Under the pieces are notes generated by a model that had not been told where the DNA came from, ran no database searches, and saw nothing but the letters and a program-made list of their open reading frames with translations. DNA of 64,000 nt, from assembly GCA_938014885.1 (NCBI GenBank), contig CALLQI010000018.1, positions 372,001 to 436,000 of the forward strand, read 5' to 3'. How positions within the stretch are numbered: the first letter of the stretch is position 1; each line of letters starts with the position of its first letter. The DNA is from an uncultured bacterium (GTDB lineage Bacteria > Planctomycetota > UBA8742 > UBA2392). Shown in pieces: positions 37,703-46,557 of the stretch. The translations under genes were made by a program, and so were the position numbers.

Positions 37703-38464
37703 CTACGCGGCTATGGGGCGGGTCTGTCGCTTGGTTTCTGGTTCGCGTCGGGTTGACACGTCAATACCCACCAGCATTTCGGGGATGCGCTTGCTGGCAC
37801 CCTGGTAGAAGCCCACGCTTTCGGCATGCAAGGCCGGGTTGCGCCAGGTGCCGAACAGCATGTCGATCAGCGGCAGGTCGGCGTAGTTGTAGCGGTGCTG
37901 GTTGTGGTGCAGGCTGTGGGCTTCAGGGCGCTGGATGAAGTAGCCGACCCAGCGCGGGGTGCGGATGTTGGCGTGCTGGAACAGCGCGCTGAATCCGCCG
38001 AACAGCGCCACCAATGCGCCCGCCATGGGATCCAGCCCTAGCAGCGGGAAGGACACTAGAATCCCGACGCTGGTGAAGTTGAAAACGTCCAGTGGCGACA
38101 GGTAGTACGCGCCAAACGCATCCAGGCTTTCGGGGCTGTGGTGCATCTGGTGGGCCGCGCGCCACAGCGGGTTCCAGGCATGGGCCGTGCGGTGGTACCA
38201 GTAGTGGGCGGTCTGGTGAACGAGCACGCCGATGATCGCGCCCCAAGCCCCCATCCAGCCCAGGTTGAACAGCGAGAACTCAGGCAGCACGGCGGTCCAG
38301 AACATGCCCACGCCGAAGGAAGCAGCCACGGCCAGCAGGGTGACTACCAGCGAATACAGGCGCCAGAAGCGGGGGCGCTTGTAGCGGCGCGCGCTGTACA
38401 CCAGGTCAAGCAGCAGGAACAGCGGGATGATGGCAATGGGTGCCCAGGTCAGGATCTCAAGCAT
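37703..38464 (-). CDS. Fatty acid hydroxylase / sterol desaturase family protein
   Basis: This is a 253-residue integral membrane di-iron enzyme candidate. The histidine boxes are in order: HQTAHYWYHRTAH, WRAAHQMHHS and EAHSLHHNQHRYNYAD, which match the family's eight-His metal site. Four hydrophobic stretches flank them. Members hydroxylate or desaturate lipids such as sterols, fatty acids or carotenoids; the substrate is not shown. It is divergently transcribed from a TetR gene, with matching palindromes in front of both, so it is very likely repressed by that TetR and induced by a lipid-like or toxic ligand. Confidence 0.88.
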   Translation of the reverse strand: MLEILTWAPIAIIPLFLLLDLVYSARRYKRPRFWRLYSLVVTLLAVAASFGVGMFWTAVLPEFSLFNLGWMGAWGAIIGVLVHQTAHYWYHRTAHAWNPLWRAAHQMHHSPESLDAFGAYYLSPLDVFNFTSVGILVSFPLLGLDPMAGALVALFGGFSALFQHANIRTPRWVGYFIQRPEAHSLHHNQHRYNYADLPLIDMLFGTWRNPALHAESVGFYQGASKRIPEMLVGIDVSTRREPETKRQTRPIAA

Positions 38465-38495
38465 GTCGTTCTCCGTTAGAGTCGTCCGTAAACTA

Positions 38496-38511
38496 TACCG
38501 ACTAGTTGGTA
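38496..38511. promoter_or_regulatory. TetR-type operator at the hydroxylase promoter
   Basis: The near-perfect palindrome TACCGACTAGTTGGTA (dyad at 38503.5) has one mismatched pair. On the minus strand a TTGACA -35 box (38534-38529) stands 17 nt from TACCAA (38511-38506), so the operator covers the -10 position of the hydroxylase gene. Confidence 0.7.
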
Positions 38512-38640
38512 CAGCATAGACGAACGGGTGTCAAACGGCATTCCAGAAAATCTTGCCGCTGACCCGGCGGGCGGGCGCATGACCCTTACGTTTGGGCCTT
38601 CGCGGCGAACGCCCACGACGGGACCGCGGGCACTTGTCGT

Positions 38641-38656
38641 TACATACTGATTGGTA
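38641..38656. promoter_or_regulatory. Second copy of the TetR-type operator, before tetR
   Basis: TACATACTGATTGGTA matches the first site at 12 of 16 positions, including TAC, ACT and TTGGTA. It ends 13 nt before the regulator's ATG and overlaps a possible -10 (TATAGG), consistent with autorepression. Confidence 0.6.
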
Positions 38657-38669
38657 TAGGATAGGCGCC

Positions 38670-39326
38670 ATGCCCAGAGACGGCACAGTCACCCGCGAGC
38701 GCATTCTGGATGAGGCCCACACCTTGATCCTTGAGCATGGACTTAATGGCACCAGCCTGGACCAGGTGATCGAAAAGGCCGGCATCACCAAGGGCGCGTT
38801 CTTTTACCACTTCAAGAGCAAAGACGATCTCGCGCTGAAGCTGATCCAGCGCTTCGCCCAGGCCGACGAAGCCACCCTGCGGGATGTGACGGCCCGGGCC
38901 GAGGCACTCAGCCGCGACCCGCTGCAGCAGCTGCTGATCATGGTGGGCCTGCAGATCGAGATGTTCCGCAAGACGGCCAACCCGGCCTGCTTGTTCGCTT
39001 CGTTCTGCTTCGCCGCCAACCTGGCCACGCCGCAGATCAAGGGCATCTGCCACACCGCCTTCGCCAAGTGGCGCGACGTGATCTCCGCGAAGATGAAGCT
39101 GGCCGCGGAGAAGTACCCGCCCGCGATGCCCGTGAATTTCGATGATGTGGCCGACATGGCCAACACCGTGGTGGAAGGGGCCATGATCATGGCCAACGCC
39201 TGCGGCGACCCCGAGATGGTGCCGCGGCATCTCGAACAGTACCGCAACTATATTGAGCTGCTTTTCTCGGCGAAGGACTCGGCGAAAAAACCGTCGAAGC
39301 CTGTTCGCGCAAAAGCCCGCGCGTAG
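38670..39326 (+). CDS. TetR/AcrR family transcriptional regulator
   Basis: This is a 218-residue protein. The N-terminal TetR DNA-binding domain reads TRERILDEAHTLILEHGLNGTSLDQVIEKAGITKGAFFYHFKSKDDL, with the recognition helix TKGAFFYHF at about residues 37-45. The C-terminal ligand domain is helical and includes CLFASFCFAAN, as in the NemR-like group whose Cys residues can sense electrophiles, though that is inference. The start at 38670 follows the operator. It is likely to repress itself and the divergent hydroxylase gene through the two palindromes described. Confidence 0.9.
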   Translation: MPRDGTVTRERILDEAHTLILEHGLNGTSLDQVIEKAGITKGAFFYHFKSKDDLALKLIQRFAQADEATLRDVTARAEALSRDPLQQLLIMVGLQIEMFRKTANPACLFASFCFAANLATPQIKGICHTAFAKWRDVISAKMKLAAEKYPPAMPVNFDDVADMANTVVEGAMIMANACGDPEMVPRHLEQYRNYIELLFSAKDSAKKPSKPVRAKARA

Positions 39327-39332
39327 CCGCAC

Positions 39333-39776
39333 TCAGGCCCGCATGCAGCACTTCTTGTACTTGAGGCCGCTGCCGCAGGGGCAGGGCTCGTTGGGGCCGA
39401 CCTTAATGGTCGGTTTGCGCTGCTGCTTCTTCAACAGATGCGCCGTCGCGCTTTGGCGCGCGTACAGGCCCAGCGTTTCGCCGCCGCTGAGCCGCCCGCT
39501 GGCTTCGCAGTACGTCAGGAACGTTTCAAGTAGTGCGGGCGTGTTCTCTTTCTCGGTGTCCGTCAGCGCCAGCCGGCCGATTCCAATTGCGATGCCGTCG
39601 GTGAGCTCGCCCTGGCCCAGTTCGGCGGGCTCAACGTGGTTGCCGCAGGCGTGATCCATGAAGCTGACCAGCACCGCGCCCGCGCGCTCGCCGAATGCGC
39701 GGGCCTGCATTTCGCCCTGTGTGCTGGTCAGGAATTCGCTGACCCAATGCTCAATCGTTTCCAGATGCGCGCCCAT
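39333..39776 (-). CDS. SEC-C zinc motif protein
   Basis: This is a 147-residue protein. A helical domain of about 115 residues precedes the C-terminal SEC-C motif GPNEPCPCGSGLKYKKCC (about residues 128-145), the zinc-binding end also found in SecA and in many small proteins. The rest is not recognised. ATG at 39776 overlaps the stop codon of the RND transporter by one base (TAATG), so translation is coupled to it. It may be an accessory of the transporter, or simply a linked gene. Confidence 0.75.
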   Translation of the reverse strand: MGAHLETIEHWVSEFLTSTQGEMQARAFGERAGAVLVSFMDHACGNHVEPAELGQGELTDGIAIGIGRLALTDTEKENTPALLETFLTYCEASGRLSGGETLGLYARQSATAHLLKKQQRKPTIKVGPNEPCPCGSGLKYKKCCMRA

Positions 39777-42544
39777 TACAACCTCTTGCCCCGTTGGTTG
39801 AACCAGCCCAGCACGTACGGCACCAGCGCATAGCTGACCAGGATTCCGGCCACGCAACCGACGACCAGCACAAACCCGAGCGACACGATGCCCTTGTGGC
39901 TGGCGGTCACCAGCGCACCAAAGCCCAGCAATGTGGTCATGCCGCACAACAGGCAGGCGCGGCGGGTCTGGCGCAGGGTGCGCACAGTGTCGCCATGGCG
40001 CTGCGAGTGCACCAGGTACACACCAGCGTCAATCGTGGTTCCGATCAGGATCGGCACCGCGAAGAAGTTGGCAAAGTTGAAGCTCAGGCTGGTCAGCGTC
40101 ATCACGCCCAGCAGCACCAGCAGCGAACCCACCAGTGGCAGCAGCGCAACCAGCACGGCCAGCGGCCGGCGCAGGTCCAGTACCAGCAACACCACGATCG
40201 CGATAAAGGCGTACAGCACGCTGGTGCCAAAGCCCGCGACAATCAGCTTGCCGCTTTCATGGATCTGGATGGTGACGCCCGTGGCTTCGGGGTCGATGGC
40301 CCGGATCGCCGCGTTGAACTCGGCCGCCAGTTCGTTCTGCCACACGTTCTTTGCCGGGTACACGTACAGCGCGTAGCGTGTCGTGCCATCGGCGGCGGTG
40401 CCCACGTAGCGCGAACGCAGCACGTCGGGCAGCGTGTCAGGCGTGATCGCGGGCGGCGCGCTGTCGCGCTTGAGCTCGCGCAGCCGGCGTGTCAGCTCGG
40501 CAAAGAAGGGCCGCTCGGTCTGCCCCAGCCGCATGTTGACGTGATTGCCCTGTTGCTCGCACAGGCGCATCAGCGCATCCAATTCATCCAGCGCCGCGGC
40601 AAAAGCCTCGCGCAGACTATCACCGCGCAGCGACAGATCGCGCAAACCCGATTGCAGCCGTCGTGCGGCCGCGCGCAGCGCCGTGGCGTCACTGGGCTGG
40701 CCGGGGTCTGCAATGCTAAGCGGCATCGCAAGGCCGATCTCGCGCAGCAGGTCGCGTCGGGCGGCCTCATCGGGCGGGAAGATGCTTTCGGTGCTGCGCA
40801 CGAGGCCTTGTTCGATCAGCGGCTGGATTTGCGCCTCGAGTTCGCGCAACTCGGCGGGGTCGTTGCGGATGCAGGCGACGTAGCTGGCACGCTGGTCGTT
40901 GTCGATCAGCAGCTTCTCCCAGTGCACGGCCTCGCTGTCCGGGTCGTTCAGCTTCAACAGGTCGTACTCAAAGGGCACGTAGCCGCGGGCAAGTTCAATC
41001 CCGGCCACGGTTCCGCTTACCAGCAGCAGCAGCATTACCGCCAGCGCGCTGAACAGGCCTGTCTTGCCCTTGGCCGGGGGCTCGGCTTTCAGCGCTTGAT
41101 CGCGGGCAAGCGTGCGCAGATTCTCGTTGCCGTCACCGACGCGCCGAGCGTCCAGCAGCACCAGCAGAGCCGGGAACACCAGCATCATTGCCGCCAGGCA
41201 GCACAGAATCCCCATACCGCAGATCAGCCCCAACTCAGCCAGGCCCAGGAAGTCGGTCAGCGCCGCCGTGGATAGCGCCAGCGCCGTGGTCAGGGCGCCC
41301 AGCACCGTGCCCATGCCGATCTCGGCGTAGACCTCGACCAGCGCCTCGCGCACCGAAAGCCCGCGCGACAGGCCCGACAGGTAATGCGCAAGCAGGTGAA
41401 TGCCGAAGTCGATGCCCAGGCCCACCAGCACCACCGCAAACACCATCGCAAAGATGTTCAGGTGCCCGATCACCAGCGTTGTCAGCCCGAATGTCCAGGC
41501 CAGCGCCAGCGTCAGGCACAGCACCGCCAGCAGCGGCCGCGCGACGCTGCGAAACGCAAGCACGAACATCAGGCCCACGGCGACCACGGCAAACACCGTA
41601 GCCCAGGTCATGTCGCGTCCGCTTGAGGCCATCTCGTCCGAGTAAATCACCGGGCGGCCGGACAGGCCGATCGCGAGCTCGGGGTACTTCGGCTGCACTT
41701 CGGCAATCACTTCGCGGATGAAGGCCAGCGGCTCAGCCACCTGGTCCAGCGCCCCCTGGTCTTTGGCGGGCATCAGCGCGGCAAACAGCAGCCGCCCCTG
41801 CCACAAGAAGAACCAGCCATCGGGGTCCAGCGTGGGGTCGCTGCTGCGGTACGAAAACATCGCCTCCATGCCGGGGTGGTCGCTGCCGGCGGCCAGGCTC
41901 GCGCGCAGGTTGCCGATCAGCCGGGCCATTTCGCGCCCGCCCTCTGCGGCGGCATCGGCGTTGGATGCATCGGGAGGGCTTTCATCCAGTGCCCGGCGCA
42001 TTCCCTTCAGCAGCCCTGGGAATGAGGGCTCTTCACCCAGTTGCGCCAGCAGCGGTGTGGCCGGGGCGACCTGGTCACGGATCTGCCGCAGGTCCTGGGT
42101 GGGCATGTACAGCATGCGTGTTCCGCCGAAGCTGTCGGGGTCCACGCGGTCGTAGATGCCGGGGAAAAGGTCTGGCCGCTTGCGCAGTTGCGTCAGCACG
42201 TCAACGGCGGCGGCCTTCATCTGTTGACGTGTCAAGTCGCCGGGAACGGGCGGCGCGTAGCCCGGGTTGCCCACGGGGCCCGGTGCCGGGCCGATCATGA
42301 GCAGCATCAGCTCCTGGTCGCCGAATTCCTGCTTGAACTGAAGGAAGCGCCGGTTGTACTCGGCCTCCGGGTCCACCAGCGCGTTGCGGTCGGTCACGAA
42401 CTCGATGCGCGTGGCCGAATAAATCACCGACACCACCGAAAGCACCGCCGCCAGCGCCACAATCCACACTGCGCGCCGGCAAACGAAGCGCGCCAGCGCC
42501 ATCAGCGCCGCTTGCCTGCGTCCGACTTGGGGCTTATCACTCAC
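39776..42544 (-). CDS. MMPL/RND-family lipid transporter, HpnN-like
   Basis: This is a 922-residue RND-superfamily permease with two similar halves, each with one membrane helix, a large external loop and five helices. The motifs GIDFGIHLLAHY (first half, about residue 385) and GTTIDAGVYLVH (second half, about 840) are the MMPL proton-relay region. The N-terminus (TRIEFVTDRNALVDPEAEYNRRFLQF) resembles HpnN, which moves hopanoids to the outer membrane. It starts with GTG at 42544, with GGAGG a rather distant 13 nt upstream. It is divergent from an HpnA-type gene, which strengthens the hopanoid link; no squalene-hopene cyclase is in view. Confidence 0.8.
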   Translation of the reverse strand: MSDKPQVGRRQAALMALARFVCRRAVWIVALAAVLSVVSVIYSATRIEFVTDRNALVDPEAEYNRRFLQFKQEFGDQELMLLMIGPAPGPVGNPGYAPPVPGDLTRQQMKAAAVDVLTQLRKRPDLFPGIYDRVDPDSFGGTRMLYMPTQDLRQIRDQVAPATPLLAQLGEEPSFPGLLKGMRRALDESPPDASNADAAAEGGREMARLIGNLRASLAAGSDHPGMEAMFSYRSSDPTLDPDGWFFLWQGRLLFAALMPAKDQGALDQVAEPLAFIREVIAEVQPKYPELAIGLSGRPVIYSDEMASSGRDMTWATVFAVVAVGLMFVLAFRSVARPLLAVLCLTLALAWTFGLTTLVIGHLNIFAMVFAVVLVGLGIDFGIHLLAHYLSGLSRGLSVREALVEVYAEIGMGTVLGALTTALALSTAALTDFLGLAELGLICGMGILCCLAAMMLVFPALLVLLDARRVGDGNENLRTLARDQALKAEPPAKGKTGLFSALAVMLLLLVSGTVAGIELARGYVPFEYDLLKLNDPDSEAVHWEKLLIDNDQRASYVACIRNDPAELRELEAQIQPLIEQGLVRSTESIFPPDEAARRDLLREIGLAMPLSIADPGQPSDATALRAAARRLQSGLRDLSLRGDSLREAFAAALDELDALMRLCEQQGNHVNMRLGQTERPFFAELTRRLRELKRDSAPPAITPDTLPDVLRSRYVGTAADGTTRYALYVYPAKNVWQNELAAEFNAAIRAIDPEATGVTIQIHESGKLIVAGFGTSVLYAFIAIVVLLVLDLRRPLAVLVALLPLVGSLLVLLGVMTLTSLSFNFANFFAVPILIGTTIDAGVYLVHSQRHGDTVRTLRQTRRACLLCGMTTLLGFGALVTASHKGIVSLGFVLVVGCVAGILVSYALVPYVLGWFNQRGKRL

Positions 42545-42623
42545 CGCCGCAATCTACCCTCCGCGCGCGCAAGGGCTAGCGGCGGGGCCTTGCGAACCGG
42601 CCGCGCAATCGTGGTATCGCGCC

Positions 42624-43652
42624 ATGCAAAAGGCTTTTGTCACCGGGGCATCGGGCTTCATCGGCAGCGCAGTCGCGCGTGAGCTGCTGCGCGACGGTGT
42701 CGCCGTGCGCGTGCTGATGCGCAGGGGTGCCGATCACACCGCGATCAAAGGCCTGGATGTCGAGGTAATTGAGGGCGACGTGCTGGACACGGCTGCACTG
42801 GCCAAGGGTCTGGTCGGCTGCGATGCCTGCTTTCACGTCGCGGGCATGACCAAGATCAGCCTGCGCGGAGGTGCCGACATCCGCCGCATGTATGACGCCA
42901 ACGAGCGCGGCGCCGCCATGGTGCTGCGCGTGGCCGCCGAGGCCGGCTGCACCCGCATCGTGCACACCAGCACTATCGCAGTGCTGGCACCGCGCAAAGA
43001 CGGTACTCCCAGCAACGAATACGACGTCGCACAACTGGACAGCCTTACCGTGCACTACCAGCGCAGCAAGCTGCTGGGCGAACAAAAGGCGCTCGAGATG
43101 GCGGCCAAGGGCGCGCCCGTGGTGATCGCCAGCCCCACCGCGCCGATGGGACCCTTTGACGTGAAGCCGACGCCGACCGGCCGCGTGGTGCTGGATTTCC
43201 TGCGCGGCAAGATGCCCGGCTACATGGAAACCGGCCTGAACGTGATCGACGTGCAGGACTGCGCGCGCGGCCATGTACTCGCGGCCAAGCTGGGCAAGCC
43301 CGGGCAGCGCTACATCCTGGGGCACGAGAACCTGCAGATTCGCGAGATCTTTGAGCTGCTGGCCGACCTGACCGGCCTGCCCGCGCCACGCTTCAAGGTA
43401 CCGAAGGCGGTGGCGCTGATGGCCGCATTCGGCAGCGAGCTGAGATCGCGCCTGACCGGCAAGCCGCCGGTGATTCCCCTGGCCGGCGTGCGCATGGCGA
43501 TGAAGCCGATGTGGTACGACAACACCCGCGCGCTGAACGAACTAGGACTGCCGACGCGCCCGGTGCGCGAGACACTGCGCCGCGCAGCCGCATGGTTCGT
43601 GGCGCACAATCACGCCAAGGCCCCGCCAAAGGACCTGGGCGGCTGGGAGTAG
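42624..43652 (+). CDS. hpnA: Hopanoid-associated NAD-dependent epimerase, HpnA type
   Basis: This is a 342-residue extended SDR. The NAD site is TGASGFIGSAVA (about residue 7), followed by VEVIEGDVLD, and the catalytic pair is in HYQRSK (Tyr and Lys, about 145-149). IASPTAPMGPFDVKPTPTGRVVLDFLRGKMPGY matches HpnA's highly characteristic PxxPxGPxDxKPTPTGR segment, and NVIDVQDCARGHVLA and RYILGHENL also agree. HpnA acts on sugars or hopanoid head groups; its exact reaction is not settled. It lies 80 nt from the divergent HpnN-like gene. Confidence 0.85.
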   Translation: MQKAFVTGASGFIGSAVARELLRDGVAVRVLMRRGADHTAIKGLDVEVIEGDVLDTAALAKGLVGCDACFHVAGMTKISLRGGADIRRMYDANERGAAMVLRVAAEAGCTRIVHTSTIAVLAPRKDGTPSNEYDVAQLDSLTVHYQRSKLLGEQKALEMAAKGAPVVIASPTAPMGPFDVKPTPTGRVVLDFLRGKMPGYMETGLNVIDVQDCARGHVLAAKLGKPGQRYILGHENLQIREIFELLADLTGLPAPRFKVPKAVALMAAFGSELRSRLTGKPPVIPLAGVRMAMKPMWYDNTRALNELGLPTRPVRETLRRAAAWFVAHNHAKAPPKDLGGWE

Positions 43653-43666
43653 CGGGATTTGGCCGA

Positions 43667-45328
43667 TCACCAGCCGGCCGCGCAGCCGTCTTTGCGCGGG
43701 TCGCTGCCTGCCACCAGCACGTTGCCTTCGCGCACGATCACCTGGCCGCCGCCCGCGTGGATTCGTTCAAAACCGCGCAGCACCTTCAGCCGGTGACCGC
43801 GCCGGGCCAGCTCGGCCTGTACGGCCACGTCCATGTCATCTTCTACATACAACAGCCCGCCGGGCTGGTCGGCGCCCAGCGGGTCATCCGGACCCTCTAG
43901 CATCCAGCGCGGCCAGTCCAGTGCATGCTGCGGGTTCATGCCGCGATCCAGCAAGTTGCTCAGCACCTGCAGGTGCGCCTGGGGCTGCATGTAGCCGCCC
44001 ATGATGCCGAAGCTCGCGTACAGCTGGCCGTCGCGCGTGGCCAAGCCCGGGATGATGGTGTGGTACGGCCGGCGCATGGGCGCAAGTTCGTTCGGATGGC
44101 CGGGCTCCAGACTGAAGCCATGGCCGCGATTCTGCAGGCTGACGCCGGTGCCCGGCACGACCAGCCCTGTGCCCACGCCCATGTAGCAGCTCTGGATCAG
44201 GCTGCACGCGTTGCCCGCGCCGTCTACGACGCTGAGATAGATGGTGTCCGGCCCGGCCGGCATTCCCGGCGGGACATCCAAGGCTGCACGCAACGGATTC
44301 ACACGTGCGCGCCGCGCGGCCGCGTAGTCTTCGGACAGCAAATGTGCCAGCGGGATCGCGGCAGAGGCCGGGTCGTGTACATGCTCGCGGGCGTCGGCAA
44401 ATGCTAGGCGCATGCACTCAATCAACAGGTGGGCGCGCTCGGCTTCGCTCGTGGCGGCCAGATCAAAGCCGCGCGCGGTCGCCAGCGCCAGCAACGCGGC
44501 CAGCCCCTGCCCGTTGGGTGGGCACTCGTAAACGCGGACGTCGCGATAGTCGGCGAATATGGGCGCGTCCCAGGTGCTCGCGTGCTCTGCGAAGTCAGCT
44601 TCGGTCAGCCAGCCGCCGTAGGCCTGCACGTGGCGCGCGGCCGCCACGGCAAACTCGCCTTTGTACAGAAAATCGGGGCCCGATTCCGCGATGCCGCGCA
44701 GCGTGCGCGCCAGCGTCGGCAACGCGATGACTTCACCGGCAAGCGGCGCGCGCCCGTTGCGCAACAGCTCGTGGCCGCTGGGCTGTGGCGGGCCGTGGTC
44801 TTCGCCGCTGCGCCAATCGGGATCGCGCCGCAGCTTCGGTGCAGAAAGCGCCCAGGCGCGGGCGATCCACTCGGTGACGGGAAAACCGTGCTCTGCGATC
44901 TCAATGGCCGGTGCCAGCAGCTCGGCCAGAGGTCGCGTGCCATGGCGGACGCGCAGGTCGTCCCACGCGCGCACCGCACCGGGCACGGTCACGGCGGCCC
45001 CGCTGAATTTCGGCATCCGCGTGAAACCTGCACGGCGCAGCGAGTCGGCGTCGGCGTGCCGGGACGCGCGGCCGCTGCCGTTCAGCGCGCTGACTTTGCC
45101 GCTGCGGGCGTCGAAATGCAGCACAAAGCAATCACCGCCCAGTCCGTTGGAAACAGGCTCGACTACGGTCATTACGGCCGCGCACGCGATGGCGGCATCG
45201 GCGGCGTTGCCGCCCTGCTGCAACACGCGAAGGCCTGCCTGCACCGCCAGCGGCTGGCTGGTCGCCACCATGCCGCGCGTGGCCATGACGCAACTGCGGC
45301 GCGAACGAAAACGAAAGTCGTAGTCCAT
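43667..45328 (-). CDS. Gamma-glutamyltransferase-family protein, YwrD-like
   Basis: This is a 553-residue Ntn-hydrolase that should self-cleave. The cleavage/nucleophile Thr is in GPDTIYLSVVDGAGNACSLIQS (about residue 363): aligned from SVVD, the nucleophile Thr is kept but the second Thr of the usual TTH is Ile, as in YwrD-type members. The N-terminus has ATSQPLAVQAGLRVLQQGGNAADAAIA, also a family hallmark. There is no signal peptide when started at 45328, unlike classical periplasmic GGT. It could act on glutathione or gamma-glutamyl peptides, or be another amidohydrolase in this fold. The next gene on this strand, upstream of it, is an epimerase. Confidence 0.85.
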   Translation of the reverse strand: MDYDFRFRSRRSCVMATRGMVATSQPLAVQAGLRVLQQGGNAADAAIACAAVMTVVEPVSNGLGGDCFVLHFDARSGKVSALNGSGRASRHADADSLRRAGFTRMPKFSGAAVTVPGAVRAWDDLRVRHGTRPLAELLAPAIEIAEHGFPVTEWIARAWALSAPKLRRDPDWRSGEDHGPPQPSGHELLRNGRAPLAGEVIALPTLARTLRGIAESGPDFLYKGEFAVAAARHVQAYGGWLTEADFAEHASTWDAPIFADYRDVRVYECPPNGQGLAALLALATARGFDLAATSEAERAHLLIECMRLAFADAREHVHDPASAAIPLAHLLSEDYAAARRARVNPLRAALDVPPGMPAGPDTIYLSVVDGAGNACSLIQSCYMGVGTGLVVPGTGVSLQNRGHGFSLEPGHPNELAPMRRPYHTIIPGLATRDGQLYASFGIMGGYMQPQAHLQVLSNLLDRGMNPQHALDWPRWMLEGPDDPLGADQPGGLLYVEDDMDVAVQAELARRGHRLKVLRGFERIHAGGGQVIVREGNVLVAGSDPRKDGCAAGW

Positions 45329-45380
45329 GGGGCGATTGTAGACGGCGACAGGCGATACCACGAGCGGCCACAGGCTGGCG

Positions 45381-46379
45381 CTACTTCACCTTGATCCAGC
45401 GATGCTCGGTGTACCAGGCGGCGGTCTGCTTCAGCCCTTCGATGAACGGAATCTGCGAGCGATAGCCGAACCCGTCGCGCGCCTTTTGGCCGCTGCAAAC
45501 CCAGTACAGTGGCAGCAGCTCGCGCATCTTGTCGCTGTTGGGCAGCATCGGTTTGCGCGTGATCACCTGAATCACGTCATTCATGCGGGCAAAGGCCTTG
45601 GCCAGCCACACCGGCGGGCTTAGCGTCTTGTTCTTGCTCGGCTTCAGTACGCTGCGCAGTGCCTCCATGGTCCAGCTCATGGAGTACGGCTGATCGTCGG
45701 TCACGAAGTAGGTCTCGCCGACGGTGCCGTCGTGCAGCGCGGCCTCAATCATGCCCCGGGCCAGGTCGCGCCCGTGCACCATCGAAAACACGCGCTCTTC
45801 TTTGCCGAACTGGAGGCTGTAACCCTTGGCCATCCACGTGAAGAACTCAAGAATGCCCGTGTCGCGCGGCCCATACACCGCCGGCGGCCGGATGATCGTG
45901 ATCGGCAGCTCAGGCATCGCCTGTTCGCAGTATTTCTCGGCCAGCAACTTGCTGCGGCCGTAGTACGTCACCGGGTGCGGGTAGCGTTCTTCGGTGATGA
46001 CATCGCTGCTGTCTTCGCAGGGCCCGACGGCGGCGAGGCTGCTGCAATGCAGGAAGCGCATCAGCTCGCCCCTATGGGCGCGCGCGGCCTCAAGCAGGTT
46101 GCGGGTACCGTGGGCGTTCACGCGCGTGAATTCGGCCTGGGTGCGGCCCTTGATCAGGCCGGCGACGTGAAAGATGAAGTCCACACCCTGCACGGCCTTG
46201 GCCAGCTCGGCGGCGGGCTGGGTCACGTCGCCGCGGATGATTTCGTAGCCTGTTTGCAGTTCGGGGTACAGGCGCTTCTCGTTGCGCACGAGCAGCCGCA
46301 CGTCATGGCCGCGCTCTTTGAGCAGTTCCGCGACGTGACTGCCAATGAAGCCGGTTGCGCCGGTAACGAGTGAACGCAT
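45381..46379 (-). CDS. NAD-dependent epimerase/dehydratase (extended SDR)
   Basis: This is a 332-residue extended SDR. The nucleotide site is VTGATGFIGSHVAELL (residues about 4-19), then YEIIRGDVT, FIFHVAGLIKG, and the catalytic YYGRSK (Tyr/Lys near 155-159), with RPPAVYGPRD as substrate loop. It resembles 3-beta-hydroxysteroid/NAD(P)H steroid or dihydroflavonol-type reductases as much as sugar epimerases. The nearby HpnA and HpnN-like genes make a lipid substrate plausible. The start at 46379 is fixed by the first strand; in-frame sequence upstream is antisense to the next gene. Confidence 0.85.
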   Translation of the reverse strand: MRSLVTGATGFIGSHVAELLKERGHDVRLLVRNEKRLYPELQTGYEIIRGDVTQPAAELAKAVQGVDFIFHVAGLIKGRTQAEFTRVNAHGTRNLLEAARAHRGELMRFLHCSSLAAVGPCEDSSDVITEERYPHPVTYYGRSKLLAEKYCEQAMPELPITIIRPPAVYGPRDTGILEFFTWMAKGYSLQFGKEERVFSMVHGRDLARGMIEAALHDGTVGETYFVTDDQPYSMSWTMEALRSVLKPSKNKTLSPPVWLAKAFARMNDVIQVITRKPMLPNSDKMRELLPLYWVCSGQKARDGFGYRSQIPFIEGLKQTAAWYTEHRWIKVK

Positions 46380-46557
46380 GGCCGCAAGGTAAGTACATCC
46401 GTGCGGTATGGAAGGGCCGAAAACTGCAGGTGCCTTGCCGCTTGCGCCCCGCTTGCGCATCAGGGTTGCGAGGCCTATAAGCGGTGAGGCGTCGGCGATT
46501 GCTGACGCTGCCTTTGTCTCTGGACATTTTCCACGCGGACTCCGCAGAAAGCACGCC

